Source of the DNA: Variovorax ginsengisoli | Lineage (GTDB): Bacteria > Pseudomonadota > Gammaproteobacteria > Burkholderiales > Burkholderiaceae_C | Assembly (NCBI RefSeq): GCF_030486595.1 | Contig: NZ_JAUJZH010000003.1 | Span: 343,977-407,976 of the forward strand | Length of the DNA: 64,000 nt | Reading direction: 5' to 3' | Shown: positions 10,502-18,366 of the stretch, piece after piece | How the letters are laid out: every line of letters begins with the position of its first letter | How positions within the stretch are numbered: position 1 is the first letter of the stretch | Program-made: the position numbers and the translations under genes | The notes under the pieces: model-generated | Database searches by the model: none | What the model was told of the DNA's origin: nothing | The model's input: the letters and a program-made list of their open reading frames with translations, nothing else

Positions 10502-11149
10502 ATGAAGAAACTGAATAAAGTGGCGATGATGTTTGCAGTCGCTGCGCTCGCCACTGCCGCCGGCGCGCAGACCCGTGTCACCGCTGCGAATGGCGGACCG
10601 GTCATCGACAACTGGCAAAACGGCACCGGCGAACTGGTCTGGAAGAACGGCACCAATGAACTGTGCTGGCGCGATGCCAACTGGACGCCCGCAACGGCTG
10701 CCGCTGGTTGCGACGGCGCTCTGGTTCCGGCACCTCCTGTGGCTGCTGCTCCCGCTCCCGCACCGGCTCCGGTTCCCCCGGCAGTCGCTGCTTCGAAGGT
10801 CACCTTCGCCGCTGACGCCTTCTTCGACTTCGACAAGTACGTCCTGAAGCCCGAAGGCCGCGCCAAGCTCGACGACCTGGTCTCCAAGATCAAGGACGTG
10901 AACCTGGAAGTCATCATCGCCGTGGGTCACACCGACTGGATCGGCACCGTGGCGTACAACCAGAAGCTGTCGGTCCGCCGCGCTGAAGCCGTCAAGGCCT
11001 ATCTCGTGTCCAAGGGCATCGAGAAGAACCGCGTGTACACCGAAGGCAAGGGCAAGAGCCAGCCGATCGCTGACAACCGCACCGCCGAAGGCCGCGCCAA
11101 GAACCGCCGCGTGGAAATCGAAGTGGTCGGCACCCGCCCCAACAAGTGA
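10502..11149 (+). CDS. OmpA-family outer-membrane / peptidoglycan-binding protein
   Basis: This 215-residue exported protein has a signal peptide ending AAGAQ. It continues with a short domain rich in W, N and G with two cysteines, a Pro/Ala linker around residues 78-97, and a C-terminal OmpA-like domain. That domain runs from FFDFDKYVLKPEGRAKLDDL through GHTDWIGTVAYNQKLSVRRAE to NRRVEIEV. The C-terminal domain binds peptidoglycan diaminopimelate. There is no eight-stranded barrel, so it is the short type found in Burkholderiales. A strong AGAGGAG site and the following terminator suggest high, monocistronic expression. Confidence 0.9.
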   Translation: MKKLNKVAMMFAVAALATAAGAQTRVTAANGGPVIDNWQNGTGELVWKNGTNELCWRDANWTPATAAAGCDGALVPAPPVAAAPAPAPAPVPPAVAASKVTFAADAFFDFDKYVLKPEGRAKLDDLVSKIKDVNLEVIIAVGHTDWIGTVAYNQKLSVRRAEAVKAYLVSKGIEKNRVYTEGKGKSQPIADNRTAEGRAKNRRVEIEVVGTRPNK

Positions 11150-11170
11150 TTCGCCAGAATCGCTGATGAA

Positions 11171-11195
11171 AACCCCGCCTCGGCGGGGTTTTTTT
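11171..11195 (+). terminator. intrinsic terminator after the OmpA gene
   Basis: AACCCCGCC-TCG-GCGGGGTT followed by seven T residues starts about 20 bases after the OmpA-family stop codon. The complementary A-tract makes it potentially bidirectional. Confidence 0.9.
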
Positions 11196-11246
11196 ATGGC
11201 CGGCCGCGCGCCGGCATTTCAATTCGCGACGTTTCATAATCGCTGC

Positions 11247-11966
11247 ATGACCGATACCGTGAATGCCGATCCGGCAGAACTCGCCAAATTTTCCGAACTC
11301 GCGCACCGTTGGTGGGATCTCGAAAGTGAATTCCGGCCGCTGCACGAAATCAATCCGCTGCGGCTCGACTGGATCGACGGCATCGCACCGATTGCCGGGC
11401 GCAAGGTGCTCGACGTCGGCTGCGGCGGCGGAATCCTGGCCGACTCGATGGCGCGCAAGGGCGCCGAGGTGCTGGGTGTCGACCTGGCCGACAAGGCGCT
11501 CAAGGTGGCGCAGTTGCATGCACTGGAGGCCGGCACGCGCGGCGTCAAGTACCGTTCGGTCAGTGCCGAGGCGCTGGCGGCCGAGCAGCCAGCCACTTTC
11601 GACGTCGTGACCTGCATGGAGATGCTCGAACACGTGCCCGATCCGGCCTCCGTCGTCAAGGCCTGCGCCGACCTCGCCAAGCCCGGCGGCTGGGTCTTCT
11701 TCTCGACCATCAACCGCAGCCTCAAGGCCTTCATGCTGGCGATCGTGGGGGCCGAGTACGTGCTCGGCATGCTGCCGCGCGGCACGCACGAATACCAGAA
11801 GCTGATCCGACCCAGCGAGCTGGCCGCTTACTGCCGCGCCGCCGGGCTCGACCTGCGCCATACCCGCGGCCTGGAGCACAACCCGGTGACGCGGCGCTAC
11901 TGGCTGAGCAGCGACACCAGCGTGAACTATATGTTCGCCACCCAGAAGCCGGCGGGCTCCCTGTGA
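11247..11966 (+). CDS. ubiG: ubiquinone biosynthesis O-methyltransferase
   Basis: This 239-residue class I SAM methyltransferase performs both O-methylations in ubiquinone synthesis. The start MTDTVNADPAELAKFSELAH is typical of UbiG; an upstream in-frame start at 11166 lies within the terminator and is rejected. Motif I is VLDVGCGGGILAD, post-I is VLGVDLADKAL, and CMEMLEHVPDPASVV is also characteristic. Its stop overlaps the GTG of gph, and ubiG-gph is a conserved pair. Confidence 0.96.
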   Translation: MTDTVNADPAELAKFSELAHRWWDLESEFRPLHEINPLRLDWIDGIAPIAGRKVLDVGCGGGILADSMARKGAEVLGVDLADKALKVAQLHALEAGTRGVKYRSVSAEALAAEQPATFDVVTCMEMLEHVPDPASVVKACADLAKPGGWVFFSTINRSLKAFMLAIVGAEYVLGMLPRGTHEYQKLIRPSELAAYCRAAGLDLRHTRGLEHNPVTRRYWLSSDTSVNYMFATQKPAGSL

Positions 11967-12631
11967 GGCCGGACCGCACCGAAGCCGTCCTGTTCGACCT
12001 CGACGGCACCCTGATCGACAGCGCCCCCGACCTGGGCGCCGCGGCCGACCAGATGCGCACCGAGCGCGGCTTGCCGTCGCTGCCGTTGGCGCGCTATCGC
12101 CCGATGGCCGGCGCCGGCGCCCGAGGCATGTTGGGCGTGGCCTTCGGCATCACGCCTGAAGCGCCCGAATTTCCCGAGCTGCGCGAGGAGTTCTTCGTCA
12201 AGTACGAGTCGCGGATGCTGCACAACACGCAGGTCTTCGATGGCGTGGCCGAACTGGTCGAGGCCCTGAGGGCTGCCGGGCTGCAGTGGGGCGTGGTGAC
12301 CAACAAGTCCGAGCGCTTCACCGTTCCGCTGACGCGCGCGATGGCGCTGTTCGAAAGCGCCCGCGCTATCGTCAGCGGCGACACCACGCCGCATGCCAAG
12401 CCGCACCCGGAGCCGCTGTTCGAGGCGGCGCGCCGGCTCGGCGTCGCGCCTGCGCACTGCATGTATGTAGGCGACGATGAGCGCGACATCCTGGCCGGCC
12501 GCGCCGCCGGCATGCGCACGGTGGCCGCGACGTACGGCTACATGGGCGAGCAGGCCGAAGTGGCGCGCTGGGATGCCGATGCCGCCATCGCTTCGCCCAT
12601 GGAGCTCTTGAAGTTACTGAAACAGGCCTAA
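11963..12631 (+). CDS. gph: phosphoglycolate phosphatase (HAD family)
   Basis: This 222-residue HAD hydrolase dephosphorylates 2-phosphoglycolate from DNA repair or oxygenase side reactions. HAD motif I is LFDLDGTLIDSAPDL, motif II is VVTNKS, motif III includes KPHPEPLFEA, and motif IV is YVGDDERDI. The start is GTG at 11963 in a GTGA overlap with the ubiG stop, so the two are translationally coupled. Substrate is inferred from family and neighbour; related HAD enzymes with other sugar phosphates cannot be excluded. Confidence 0.9.
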   Translation: MRPDRTEAVLFDLDGTLIDSAPDLGAAADQMRTERGLPSLPLARYRPMAGAGARGMLGVAFGITPEAPEFPELREEFFVKYESRMLHNTQVFDGVAELVEALRAAGLQWGVVTNKSERFTVPLTRAMALFESARAIVSGDTTPHAKPHPEPLFEAARRLGVAPAHCMYVGDDERDILAGRAAGMRTVAATYGYMGEQAEVARWDADAAIASPMELLKLLKQA

Positions 12632-12634
12632 AAT
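12608..12634 (+). promoter_or_regulatory. ssrA: candidate ssrA promoter
   Basis: TTGAAG and TAAAAT stand 15 bases apart, overlapping the 3' end of gph, with the -10 ending ten bases before the mature tmRNA 5' end. The spacing is short, so the -35 assignment is uncertain; the -10 is good. Confidence 0.45.
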
Positions 12635-12643
12635 GATTGGCTT

Positions 12644-13031
12644 GGGGCTGCACTGGTTTCGACGTGGGTTCGGAATCGCAGCGGGGCATGTCGAGCTGAA
12701 TGCGCTCGTAAAACAGATTCAAACAAACTAACTGCAAACGACGAACGTTTCGCACTCGCCGCTTAATTGCCGGTGAGCTTTGCAACAGCAGGCCGATGGG
12801 CTGGGCAAGGGGGCGCTAGAGCAATCTGACGCCTCCCGGCTGCAAAGATAATCTACATGGGCTGGTCCTGATCCGGGTACCTTGGGTCGGGACGAGAAAA
12901 TAGGGTGCTGGCGGCCGGTGTAGCGTGCGACTGCGCGACACCGGTGGCGAGACTCAAATCAGACCGCTAAACATGTAGATCTGCGCGAAGAAGGCTTGCG
13001 GACGGGGGTTCAAATCCCCCCAGCTCCACCA
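12644..13031 (+). ncRNA. ssrA: transfer-messenger RNA (tmRNA)
   Basis: tmRNA rescues stalled ribosomes and tags the nascent peptide for proteolysis. The 5' end GGGGCTGCACTGGTTTCGAC pairs with the 3' end CAGCTCC before ACCA, and the T-arm GGGGGTTCAAATCCCCC is intact. The tag frame starts at GCA 12734 and reads ANDERFALAA, then TAA at 12764-12766, a tag I associate with beta-proteobacteria. The gene remains complete despite the prophage inserted at its 3' end, because the element carries the replacement end. Confidence 0.97.
13001..13031 (+). other. prophage left attachment site (attL) within the ssrA 3' end
   Basis: The tRNA-like 3' end of ssrA is a common integration target, and the integrase gene starts its coding end 129 bases downstream, pointing toward it. 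The crossover core is expected inside the T-arm and acceptor stretch from GACGGGGG to CTCCACCA. No second copy was found by eye in the rest of the window, so the core length is undefined. Confidence 0.65.
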
Positions 13032-13159
13032 TACACGGCGGTCAACGCCAATGAAAGACAGATGGCGGGCGGCGGTCGATACCGCCTAAAACCGCCCCAA
13101 GTTGGCGTTCGGCTCGCACCGATTTCGCACGCAGGACGGGGGAAATTCGCACGCGACCC

Positions 13160-14305
13160 TCACCCTACCGCCTTCAGGGTCGCCTTCGGCTTCTTGTAGT
13201 CGTCGGCGATGAACTTCCCATAGACCGTGAACACCATCGTAGCGTCCTCGTGGCCGAGCTGCTGGGCCAGGTACCACGGGTTCGCGCCGGCCGTCAAGGC
13301 TGCGCTGGCGTAGGTGTGCCGGGCTTGGTAGGGGTTCCGGTAGCGCACCCCTGAGCGGGCCAGCAGCGGCACCCAGAGGGTCTTCCGGATCTGGGCGTCG
13401 GTCGTCCATGGCTGGCCGCTGGCCGGGTTGAGCCACACATGCTCACCCTTGGCCCGGCTCATCGGCTCCTGGGCCCTCAGGGCGGCGATCGCCTCCGGGG
13501 TGAGGTCTACGTCCCGGATGCCCGCCGCGGTCTTCGGACCCTTTTCGACGCCGGCCACCTGGTTCAGGTCGATCCGGACCGTCCCAGCCTTCAGGTTCAC
13601 TTTGGGCCACTTCATGGCGATCAGCTCGCCCGGGCGCGGGCCGGCGTTGAACCAGAACTGGACCATGGGCCATTCATCCGCCCGGGCCGCCGCGATGATC
13701 AAGGCGCGCTCCTCGGCGGTGAACGGGTCGACCTCGTATTCGCTGGCCGTGGCCGTCTGCTTCAGCAGCTTGGTCAGGGCGATCCGCTCGAACGGGTCGA
13801 ACGCGATCAGGTCGTCGTTCAGGGCGTCCTCGAACACGCTGCGCAGGGGCGTCAGCAGGTTCCGGGCGAACTTGGCCGTCACCTTCATCTCGCCGATCCA
13901 GGACCGCAGGGCGCTCGGCGTGGCCTCGGCCAGGGTCTTCTCGGCCCAGAACTGCATCCGGTCGCTGTTGATCGCCTTGCGGTAGCCGTCCAGCGTGCTG
14001 GGCGACAGGCTCTTGCTCTCTACCTGGCGCTCGTAGGTCTCCAGCTGGTCCTGCAGCAGCTTGCCGATCAGGACATGCCGGGAGGCGCTGCCGAACTGCT
14101 TCGCCTTCGCGCTTCCAGGGAAGTATTCGGCGTAGACGAACTCCCCGTCCTTGATCTTCCGCTGGATTTCGACCCGGACCCCGTGGGCGTAGGTCAGCGC
14201 GCTCTTGGTGATCTTCTGTGGCGGCAGCAGCTCCCGGCACTCGGTGCCGCGGTAGCTGAACGCGATCTGGATGCGCTGCTCGTGCTTGAACTCCCGGATG
14301 CTCAC
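13160..14305 (-). CDS. int: prophage tyrosine integrase
   Basis: This 381-residue tyrosine recombinase catalyses site-specific integration, probably at ssrA. Residues 1-65 form an Arm-type DNA-binding domain (DUF3596-like), residues about 80-170 the core-binding domain, and the rest the catalytic domain. Visible catalytic residues are Arg224 (NAGPRPGEL), Lys258 (GPKTAAG), Arg329 (YQARHTYAS, where the usual first His is Tyr), His352 (LGHED) and nucleophile Tyr362 (VYGKF). The start is a GTG at 14305 overlapping the excisionase stop (GTGA). It is the last gene of the long leftward phage operon. Confidence 0.95.
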   Translation of the reverse strand: MSIREFKHEQRIQIAFSYRGTECRELLPPQKITKSALTYAHGVRVEIQRKIKDGEFVYAEYFPGSAKAKQFGSASRHVLIGKLLQDQLETYERQVESKSLSPSTLDGYRKAINSDRMQFWAEKTLAEATPSALRSWIGEMKVTAKFARNLLTPLRSVFEDALNDDLIAFDPFERIALTKLLKQTATASEYEVDPFTAEERALIIAAARADEWPMVQFWFNAGPRPGELIAMKWPKVNLKAGTVRIDLNQVAGVEKGPKTAAGIRDVDLTPEAIAALRAQEPMSRAKGEHVWLNPASGQPWTTDAQIRKTLWVPLLARSGVRYRNPYQARHTYASAALTAGANPWYLAQQLGHEDATMVFTVYGKFIADDYKKPKATLKAVG

Positions 14306-14520
14306 GCCGCGAGGGCATTCGATGGCGCCTGGCTTTCCACCCATTTGTTCCACTCCTCGGGGTTGATGTAGAGGTTGCCGTCGGCACCCAGCCGGCACTG
14401 TACGCCGTCGGTCCAGACGCGCTTCCGGCGCCGGGCGTGCACCGCATCGGGGGTGTCGCCGGTCGCCTCGCAGTGCTTTTTGAGCTTGACCCAGCGATAG
14501 TTTGATTCGTTGGCGCTCAT
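14302..14520 (-). CDS. excisionase-like DNA-binding protein
   Basis: This 72-residue basic protein carries YRWVKLKKHCEATGDTPDAV, then RRRKRVWTDGV and NPEEWNKWVES, the pattern of phage excisionases. It would bend attachment-site DNA to favour excision. The GTGA overlap with int and ATGA overlap with the upstream gene show co-translation. Identity rests on sequence pattern and position; no experimental homologue is claimed. Confidence 0.75.
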   Translation of the reverse strand: MSANESNYRWVKLKKHCEATGDTPDAVHARRRKRVWTDGVQCRLGADGNLYINPEEWNKWVESQAPSNALAA

Positions 14521-14933
14521 TGCGTGCTTCCTCCATTAGGGTGCAGGTCCCCGTCGATCATGTATTCATGGCGGTAGCCCTTGAGCATCCGCTTGAACGC
14601 CGCCGACGAGATGACGCGCAGCTTGTCCTTGCCGAACTGGCGGCCGGTCGGGTCGATGAAGCTACGCAGGTAAAAGGTGCGCTCCGGGTACTTGCCGGGC
14701 TTGAAGCGGCCGACGACCTGCAGCACCATCTTTCCGTGGCCGTCAGCGGCCCACCATTCCTCGACATCCTGGTAGTAGGCATCGCCCCCAGACGACCACT
14801 CGCGGCGGGTGCCCGGTCGCCAAGTGTCGGCGTCATCGACCACGACGCCGTCCATCGGGCCGCTGTACGACTCTTTGACGAACGGGAAGGCTATCTCGTG
14901 CGTCTCCATGATTCGAATCTCACTGGCGTTCAT
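14517..14933 (-). CDS. hypothetical phage protein (138 aa)
   Basis: I do not recognise this protein. It is rich in Trp, Tyr and charged residues with no signal or membrane segment. It starts MNASEIRIMETHEIAFP; a second Met at residue 9 could be used. It overlaps both neighbours by four bases (ATGA), so it is a true member of the leftward early operon between the methyltransferase-like gene and the excisionase. Confidence 0.7.
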   Translation of the reverse strand: MNASEIRIMETHEIAFPFVKESYSGPMDGVVVDDADTWRPGTRREWSSGGDAYYQDVEEWWAADGHGKMVLQVVGRFKPGKYPERTFYLRSFIDPTGRQFGKDKLRVISSAAFKRMLKGYRHEYMIDGDLHPNGGSTQ

Positions 14934-15100
14934 TTCCGTGGCTCCTCCGGGCAGCCAAACAGGCTGTCCTGATCTCTGATCTGTGCATCGGTGATTTCGG
15001 CTGCGGCTTCACGGGCTACCCTGCGAGCATCGGCGCGAGAGGCAAACCACGGGCCCTTGCTGTCATGCGTCTGGGTCTCGTCTTGGAGTAGGCGGGTCAT
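14930..15100 (-). CDS. small hypothetical phage protein (56 aa)
   Basis: This short frame starts MTRLLQDETQTHD and overlaps the upstream gene stop and the downstream gene start by four bases each (ATGA). That makes it a likely real gene despite its size. It contains a charged helix (SRADARRVAREAAAEITDA). No family is recognised. Confidence 0.6.
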   Translation of the reverse strand: MTRLLQDETQTHDSKGPWFASRADARRVAREAAAEITDAQIRDQDSLFGCPEEPRK

Positions 15101-15753
15101 GCTGACTCCAGTTCGCGGCGGTAGTTCGCCTGGAACACGGCGCGAGCGAACCCGGCCGGCGTCTTGCTGCGGATGGTGGCCCGGTCTGCGCCAGGCGAGG
15201 CCTTGTGGATTCGGTCGTCCGGCTCTCCAAGGCCTTCAGCCTCGAACGGTTCCGGCATCACGAACCCATTGCCGACCCACAGCGCCGTGAGCTTCGTATA
15301 GTTGTCCGTCAGCTCAAAGCCGGTGTACTGGCTCGGGTGGAAGTAGTGATCCGGCTTCCCGATGTGCGGGATGCTGGACAGGACGCCCACCGGGTTCTCG
15401 ATGAGGTACGGGGCGCCGGACCAGGATGCAACGGTGCGGCACGCCTCAAAGGTTTCCAGCGCATCGCGGAGCATCATTCCGCCCTTGATGACGAAATCCC
15501 GAGCGCCGGCACCAGTCACATGCGTGCAAGGCGGGAAGGCGGCCACGAACACGATCCTGCGGCCCTCTGGCGGACGCCAAGTGCGGCAGTCGCCCCACAC
15601 GTAGTGGATCAACCCTTCGACGCGCTCACGGCGGATCGAATGCGACATATCCACGCAGTAGCACTCAACCCCGGCTTCAGCCCAAGGCTGCGCCATGATC
15701 CCGGATTCGTCGCACAGGAAGATGGCGATCGGCGGCAGTTCTTCGCGCTTCAC
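15097..15753 (-). CDS. C5-cytosine methyltransferase-like phage protein
   Basis: The 218-residue product has AAFPPCTHVTGAGARDF, resembling motif IV of C5-cytosine methyltransferases (Pro-Cys with the nucleophilic Cys), and PYLIENPVG, resembling motif VI (ENP/ENV). DNYTKLTALWVGNGF is also common in phage proteins annotated as DNA methylases. The classic motif I (FxGxG) is replaced by FLCDESGIM, so it may be a divergent modifier. The GTG start at 15753 follows GGGAGG and overlaps the upstream stop (GTGA); an upstream extension to 15849 is rejected. A role in protecting phage DNA from restriction is inferred. Confidence 0.65.
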   Translation of the reverse strand: MKREELPPIAIFLCDESGIMAQPWAEAGVECYCVDMSHSIRRERVEGLIHYVWGDCRTWRPPEGRRIVFVAAFPPCTHVTGAGARDFVIKGGMMLRDALETFEACRTVASWSGAPYLIENPVGVLSSIPHIGKPDHYFHPSQYTGFELTDNYTKLTALWVGNGFVMPEPFEAEGLGEPDDRIHKASPGADRATIRSKTPAGFARAVFQANYRRELESA

Positions 15754-16244
15754 ATCGCCTCCCTGATCTCGACGCCCCGAGACTCCTGGGCAAGAGCGGC
15801 GCGGGCGGGCTTGCGTCTCAGATAGTGACCGAACCCGGCCAAATCCCACTCGTCGGGCTCGGTGTAGGCCGCGTACTGGAGCAGGGCGTTGCCGCCGGTC
15901 GTGCTGACGATCTCATGCCAGCACGTCTCATCGTCGAACAGGCGAACCACGGCGAGCGCCACGCAGACGCCAGCGTAGAACCGCTCATCGCTCGGCTCTC
16001 CCTCCTGCGTGCCCCGACCTTGGAGGGCGGCGGCGCGGTTGTTCCATTGCTCGGCCAGCAACGGCTTCACGTCCTCCATGCATGAGAATCGCAGGCCGAT
16101 GGTGGCGCATCCTTCTGTATCGCAGCAGATGCCCTCGCCGCCGAAGTCGCGCTGGTCAACATCGGTGATTTTGAAGAAATGAGCGCGCTTGCCGCAGAAC
16201 GGGCACGGTGCCAGATCGCCTTGGGCTTGGGTGTCAGCGGTCAT
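15750..16244 (-). CDS. Lar-like restriction-alleviation / zinc-ribbon protein
   Basis: The N-terminal 75 residues carry APCPFCGKRAHFF, GICCDTEGCATIGLRF and AEQWNNRAA. This is the CPFCG ... C ... W-N-R pattern of phage Lar-type restriction alleviation proteins. The remaining 90 residues, including DDETCWHEIVSTTGGNALL, are not part of Lar and are of unknown function. It overlaps the RMF-like gene by 11 bases and the methyltransferase-like gene by four. Neighbourhood fits an anti-restriction role, though many Lar-like proteins have no tested activity. Confidence 0.6.
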   Translation of the reverse strand: MTADTQAQGDLAPCPFCGKRAHFFKITDVDQRDFGGEGICCDTEGCATIGLRFSCMEDVKPLLAEQWNNRAAALQGRGTQEGEPSDERFYAGVCVALAVVRLFDDETCWHEIVSTTGGNALLQYAAYTEPDEWDLAGFGHYLRRKPARAALAQESRGVEIREAM

Positions 16245-16422
16245 GGGGTTGCTCCTTCGAGGACTTGAGTCCAGCCATAGAGCGATTCATCGCCATCCAG
16301 CCCCGACAGAACTCCTTCCACGCCTCGCAGCCCGGCGGGAATGGGTTGTCATGCACCATGCCGAAGCCGTGCTCTCGCGCGTAGACGCCGTCTTGGTATG
16401 GCGTGGTCGGCTTGATGGTCAT
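16234..16422 (-). CDS. RMF/CrpP-like small protein
   Basis: This 62-residue protein contains YQDGVYAREHGFGM, NPFPPGCEAWKEFCRGWM. That is a G-x-A ... NP-x-PPG ... W-x-x-GW layout shared with ribosome modulation factor and the phage CrpP-type proteins. If so, it could bind ribosomes or another host target. The ATG at 16422 overlaps the upstream stop (ATGA); the longer frame to 16515 is rejected. Assignment is by motif only. Confidence 0.5.
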   Translation of the reverse strand: MTIKPTTPYQDGVYAREHGFGMVHDNPFPPGCEAWKEFCRGWMAMNRSMAGLKSSKEQPHDR

Positions 16423-17783
16423 GCCGCACCCCCGGCAGGCTGTGCAGATGCTCCCGAGCGCAGGGCGAGGACCGCTTCGGCATCGCGGAACCCTTGCTTC
16501 CACCACTCGATGCACGTCTTGTCAGATTCCCTGAGCCAGTAGCCCTTGTAGAAGTGCTTGGCCCAGATGATCTCCTGCAGCTGCTGATCGCTCGCCGCGT
16601 CTTCTGCCGTGGCGGGCGCTGCCGGCTTGCCATCCGGGGTGAAGTTTGCAACCCGGCCCGTCGCCATCAAGCGGGACTTGAAATCATCGGCGGGCGCTGC
16701 CGGCTTGGGGTGGGCGGCAAGGAAGCGCACGCGGTCGCGGTACAGAGCGACAGTGCGGGCGTCTTCTTGGCTCGCCGGCCCCTTCACCAAGCCGTCTTCG
16801 ATCATGCGCTGGAGAGCTTCCCACACGCCATCGGGCACCACCGGCTCGGCTTGCACTGCGACAGCCGGCGTGGCGGCGAGCAGCCCTCGGATGCTTGCAA
16901 CAAGATCCATTCCAAGCGGCCAGTACCCCGATGCGTTCAGGGCTGTGCGAATCTCCGTCAGCACCTTCTGCGCGCCGTCGTACTCGGCTTTCCAGTCGAT
17001 GTCGGCCGGCGTGGCGGGCGGGTGCGAGGGGGCGGCGAGAAGGGCCGCGCGATATTCGGCAACGCACTCGTCGGGGATGTCGTTGCTGACGCAGATCGAC
17101 CAAGCCTCAGCCATCGCCTCGATCATTTCGGCAGTAGGCTCGACCGGAACAAGTTGCCAGCCCTCTGCCGTGCTGACACCCTTCACGGCTTCGGACGGGG
17201 CAGGGGACTCGTTCCAGCCGCGCTCGAACACTTCCTCTGGCGGCCCCATCGCCATTTGCTCGTCGTAGCGGCCTTGCTGGTAGCCGAGTTGGTACTCGCT
17301 GGGCTCTGCCGGGGAGGGAGCGGCATCTCCGCAAACATCGCAAGGCGCGGGTGCTTCACACTTCAACCAGGGCCACCGGCATACAGCGGACTCCTGGGCG
17401 GGAGCGGCGGCCAGCACTGCGGCTTCGATGGCGCGGGTGAATGCAACCCTGTTGCCTTTCCATTCGAACGCCCATAGATGCGCGATCTGGTCCTCCGTCA
17501 ACGCTCCTACTGGGGGAGCCCCATAGGTGTCATGCTCAAGCCAGCCGTCACGAAACAGGCGAAGATCTTCCGCACACGCAGGATCTTCCGCGCTGCTGCT
17601 GTACTTGGCCTCGAAGGCGGCCTTGATTGCTCCTTCGGTGTCATGCTCGGGATTGGAGGGGAGGGAGGCGAGAGCATTGTTGTAGCGCAGCACGGCCATC
17701 GCCAACTCGTGTTCCGGCTCCGCCTTGTGGCTGGAGTTGTACCAGACTCGTGCGGCCTGCACGATTGCTTGTTCTTCGGTCAT
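16419..17783 (-). CDS. mosaic hypothetical phage protein with repeated short modules (454 aa)
   Basis: Large for this operon, the protein is built from several short helical modules linked by Ala/Pro-rich stretches. They include FEAKY...LFRDGWLEH near 55-82, YQLGYQQGRYDEQM...FERGWNE near 170-193, EMIEAMAEAW...AEYRAALLAAP near 220-255, and KHFYKGYWLRES...WWKQGFRDAE near 410-440. The repeated logic is an aromatic plus G-W/G-F motif ending in a charged helix. No enzymatic motif was found. Four-base overlaps on both sides place it firmly in the operon. Confidence 0.7.
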   Translation of the reverse strand: MTEEQAIVQAARVWYNSSHKAEPEHELAMAVLRYNNALASLPSNPEHDTEGAIKAAFEAKYSSSAEDPACAEDLRLFRDGWLEHDTYGAPPVGALTEDQIAHLWAFEWKGNRVAFTRAIEAAVLAAAPAQESAVCRWPWLKCEAPAPCDVCGDAAPSPAEPSEYQLGYQQGRYDEQMAMGPPEEVFERGWNESPAPSEAVKGVSTAEGWQLVPVEPTAEMIEAMAEAWSICVSNDIPDECVAEYRAALLAAPSHPPATPADIDWKAEYDGAQKVLTEIRTALNASGYWPLGMDLVASIRGLLAATPAVAVQAEPVVPDGVWEALQRMIEDGLVKGPASQEDARTVALYRDRVRFLAAHPKPAAPADDFKSRLMATGRVANFTPDGKPAAPATAEDAASDQQLQEIIWAKHFYKGYWLRESDKTCIEWWKQGFRDAEAVLALRSGASAQPAGGAA

Positions 17784-18043
17784 TGCTTTTCTCCTACTTG
17801 GGGGAGGGCACGGGCAGCGACGTACTCACGCCAATCCGCCTCGGTCCACTTCAGCCAGAAGGCAGGGTGAAACATCATTGCGTCGTAACCCGGAAGCAGC
17901 TGGTACAACTCATTCCCAGCCCACGGATCGTCGGCGGTCTTGGTTTCAAGGATCGCAATCCGGTGCTTGTAGGTGATGGTGTTGCGGACCATCGCCAAAA
18001 ATAGAGCGGCAAGGAATGCGTAGAGGATGTAAATGATCATCAT
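17780..18043 (-). CDS. small membrane protein (87 aa)
   Basis: The N terminus MIIYILYAFLAALFLAMV is one transmembrane segment, followed by a cytosolic-looking region rich in Trp and acidic residues. It overlaps its neighbours by four bases (ATGA) on both sides. Function is unknown. The adjacent tiny lipoprotein suggests a membrane-associated pair. Confidence 0.6.
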   Translation of the reverse strand: MMIIYILYAFLAALFLAMVRNTITYKHRIAILETKTADDPWAGNELYQLLPGYDAMMFHPAFWLKWTEADWREYVAARALPQVGEKQ

Positions 18044-18174
18044 GATTGGCTTCCAAGGCAGGACGCTTCCCCGCCACCAGGTTTAGAGAGAACCACGCCG
18101 CACTTAGCGGGTTGGTATGAATCACCGCCACCCCCGCATCCAGCGAGCAGCAGTGCAAGGAAGAGCGCTTTCAT
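18040..18174 (-). CDS. tiny lipoprotein (44 aa)
   Basis: The short frame encodes KALFLALLLAGC, a complete lipoprotein signal with lipobox LAGC, then a glycine-rich mature part of about 30 residues containing two further cysteines. The ATGA overlaps with the neighbours on each side support a real gene. It would be lipidated and placed in a membrane. Function is unknown; surface exclusion is one possibility by analogy with other phage lipoproteins. Confidence 0.55.
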   Translation of the reverse strand: MKALFLALLLAGCGGGGDSYQPAKCGVVLSKPGGGEASCLGSQS

Positions 18175-18365
18175 GCGGCCACCAGCCTGAGAATTGCGGC
18201 GCGGACCTGTTCGCGGCATTCGTCGATCTGGTCGGGGATGTCCGTCTCAGGGTGGCGACGGCCGGCAGAGGCCAGGCCTTGGGCGTAGGCTTCCTCTTGC
18301 AGCTGGTCCAACTTCTCGTTGACGTCGTCCCAGTCGAAGACGGCCAGGGGCTGGCGGGCGCTCAT
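18171..18365 (-). CDS. small acidic hypothetical protein (64 aa)
   Basis: The product starts MSARQPLAVFDWDDVNEKL and is acidic and helical. It lies one base downstream of the exonuclease stop and overlaps the lipoprotein start by four bases. No family is recognised. Confidence 0.55.
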   Translation of the reverse strand: MSARQPLAVFDWDDVNEKLDQLQEEAYAQGLASAGRRHPETDIPDQIDECREQVRAAILRLVAA

Positions 18366-18366
18366 G

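Noticed and set aside
13160..14536. 458-residue integrase starting at 14536
   Set aside because: The first 77 residues are the excisionase gene read out of frame. The GTG at 14305 in a GTGA overlap is the likely start.
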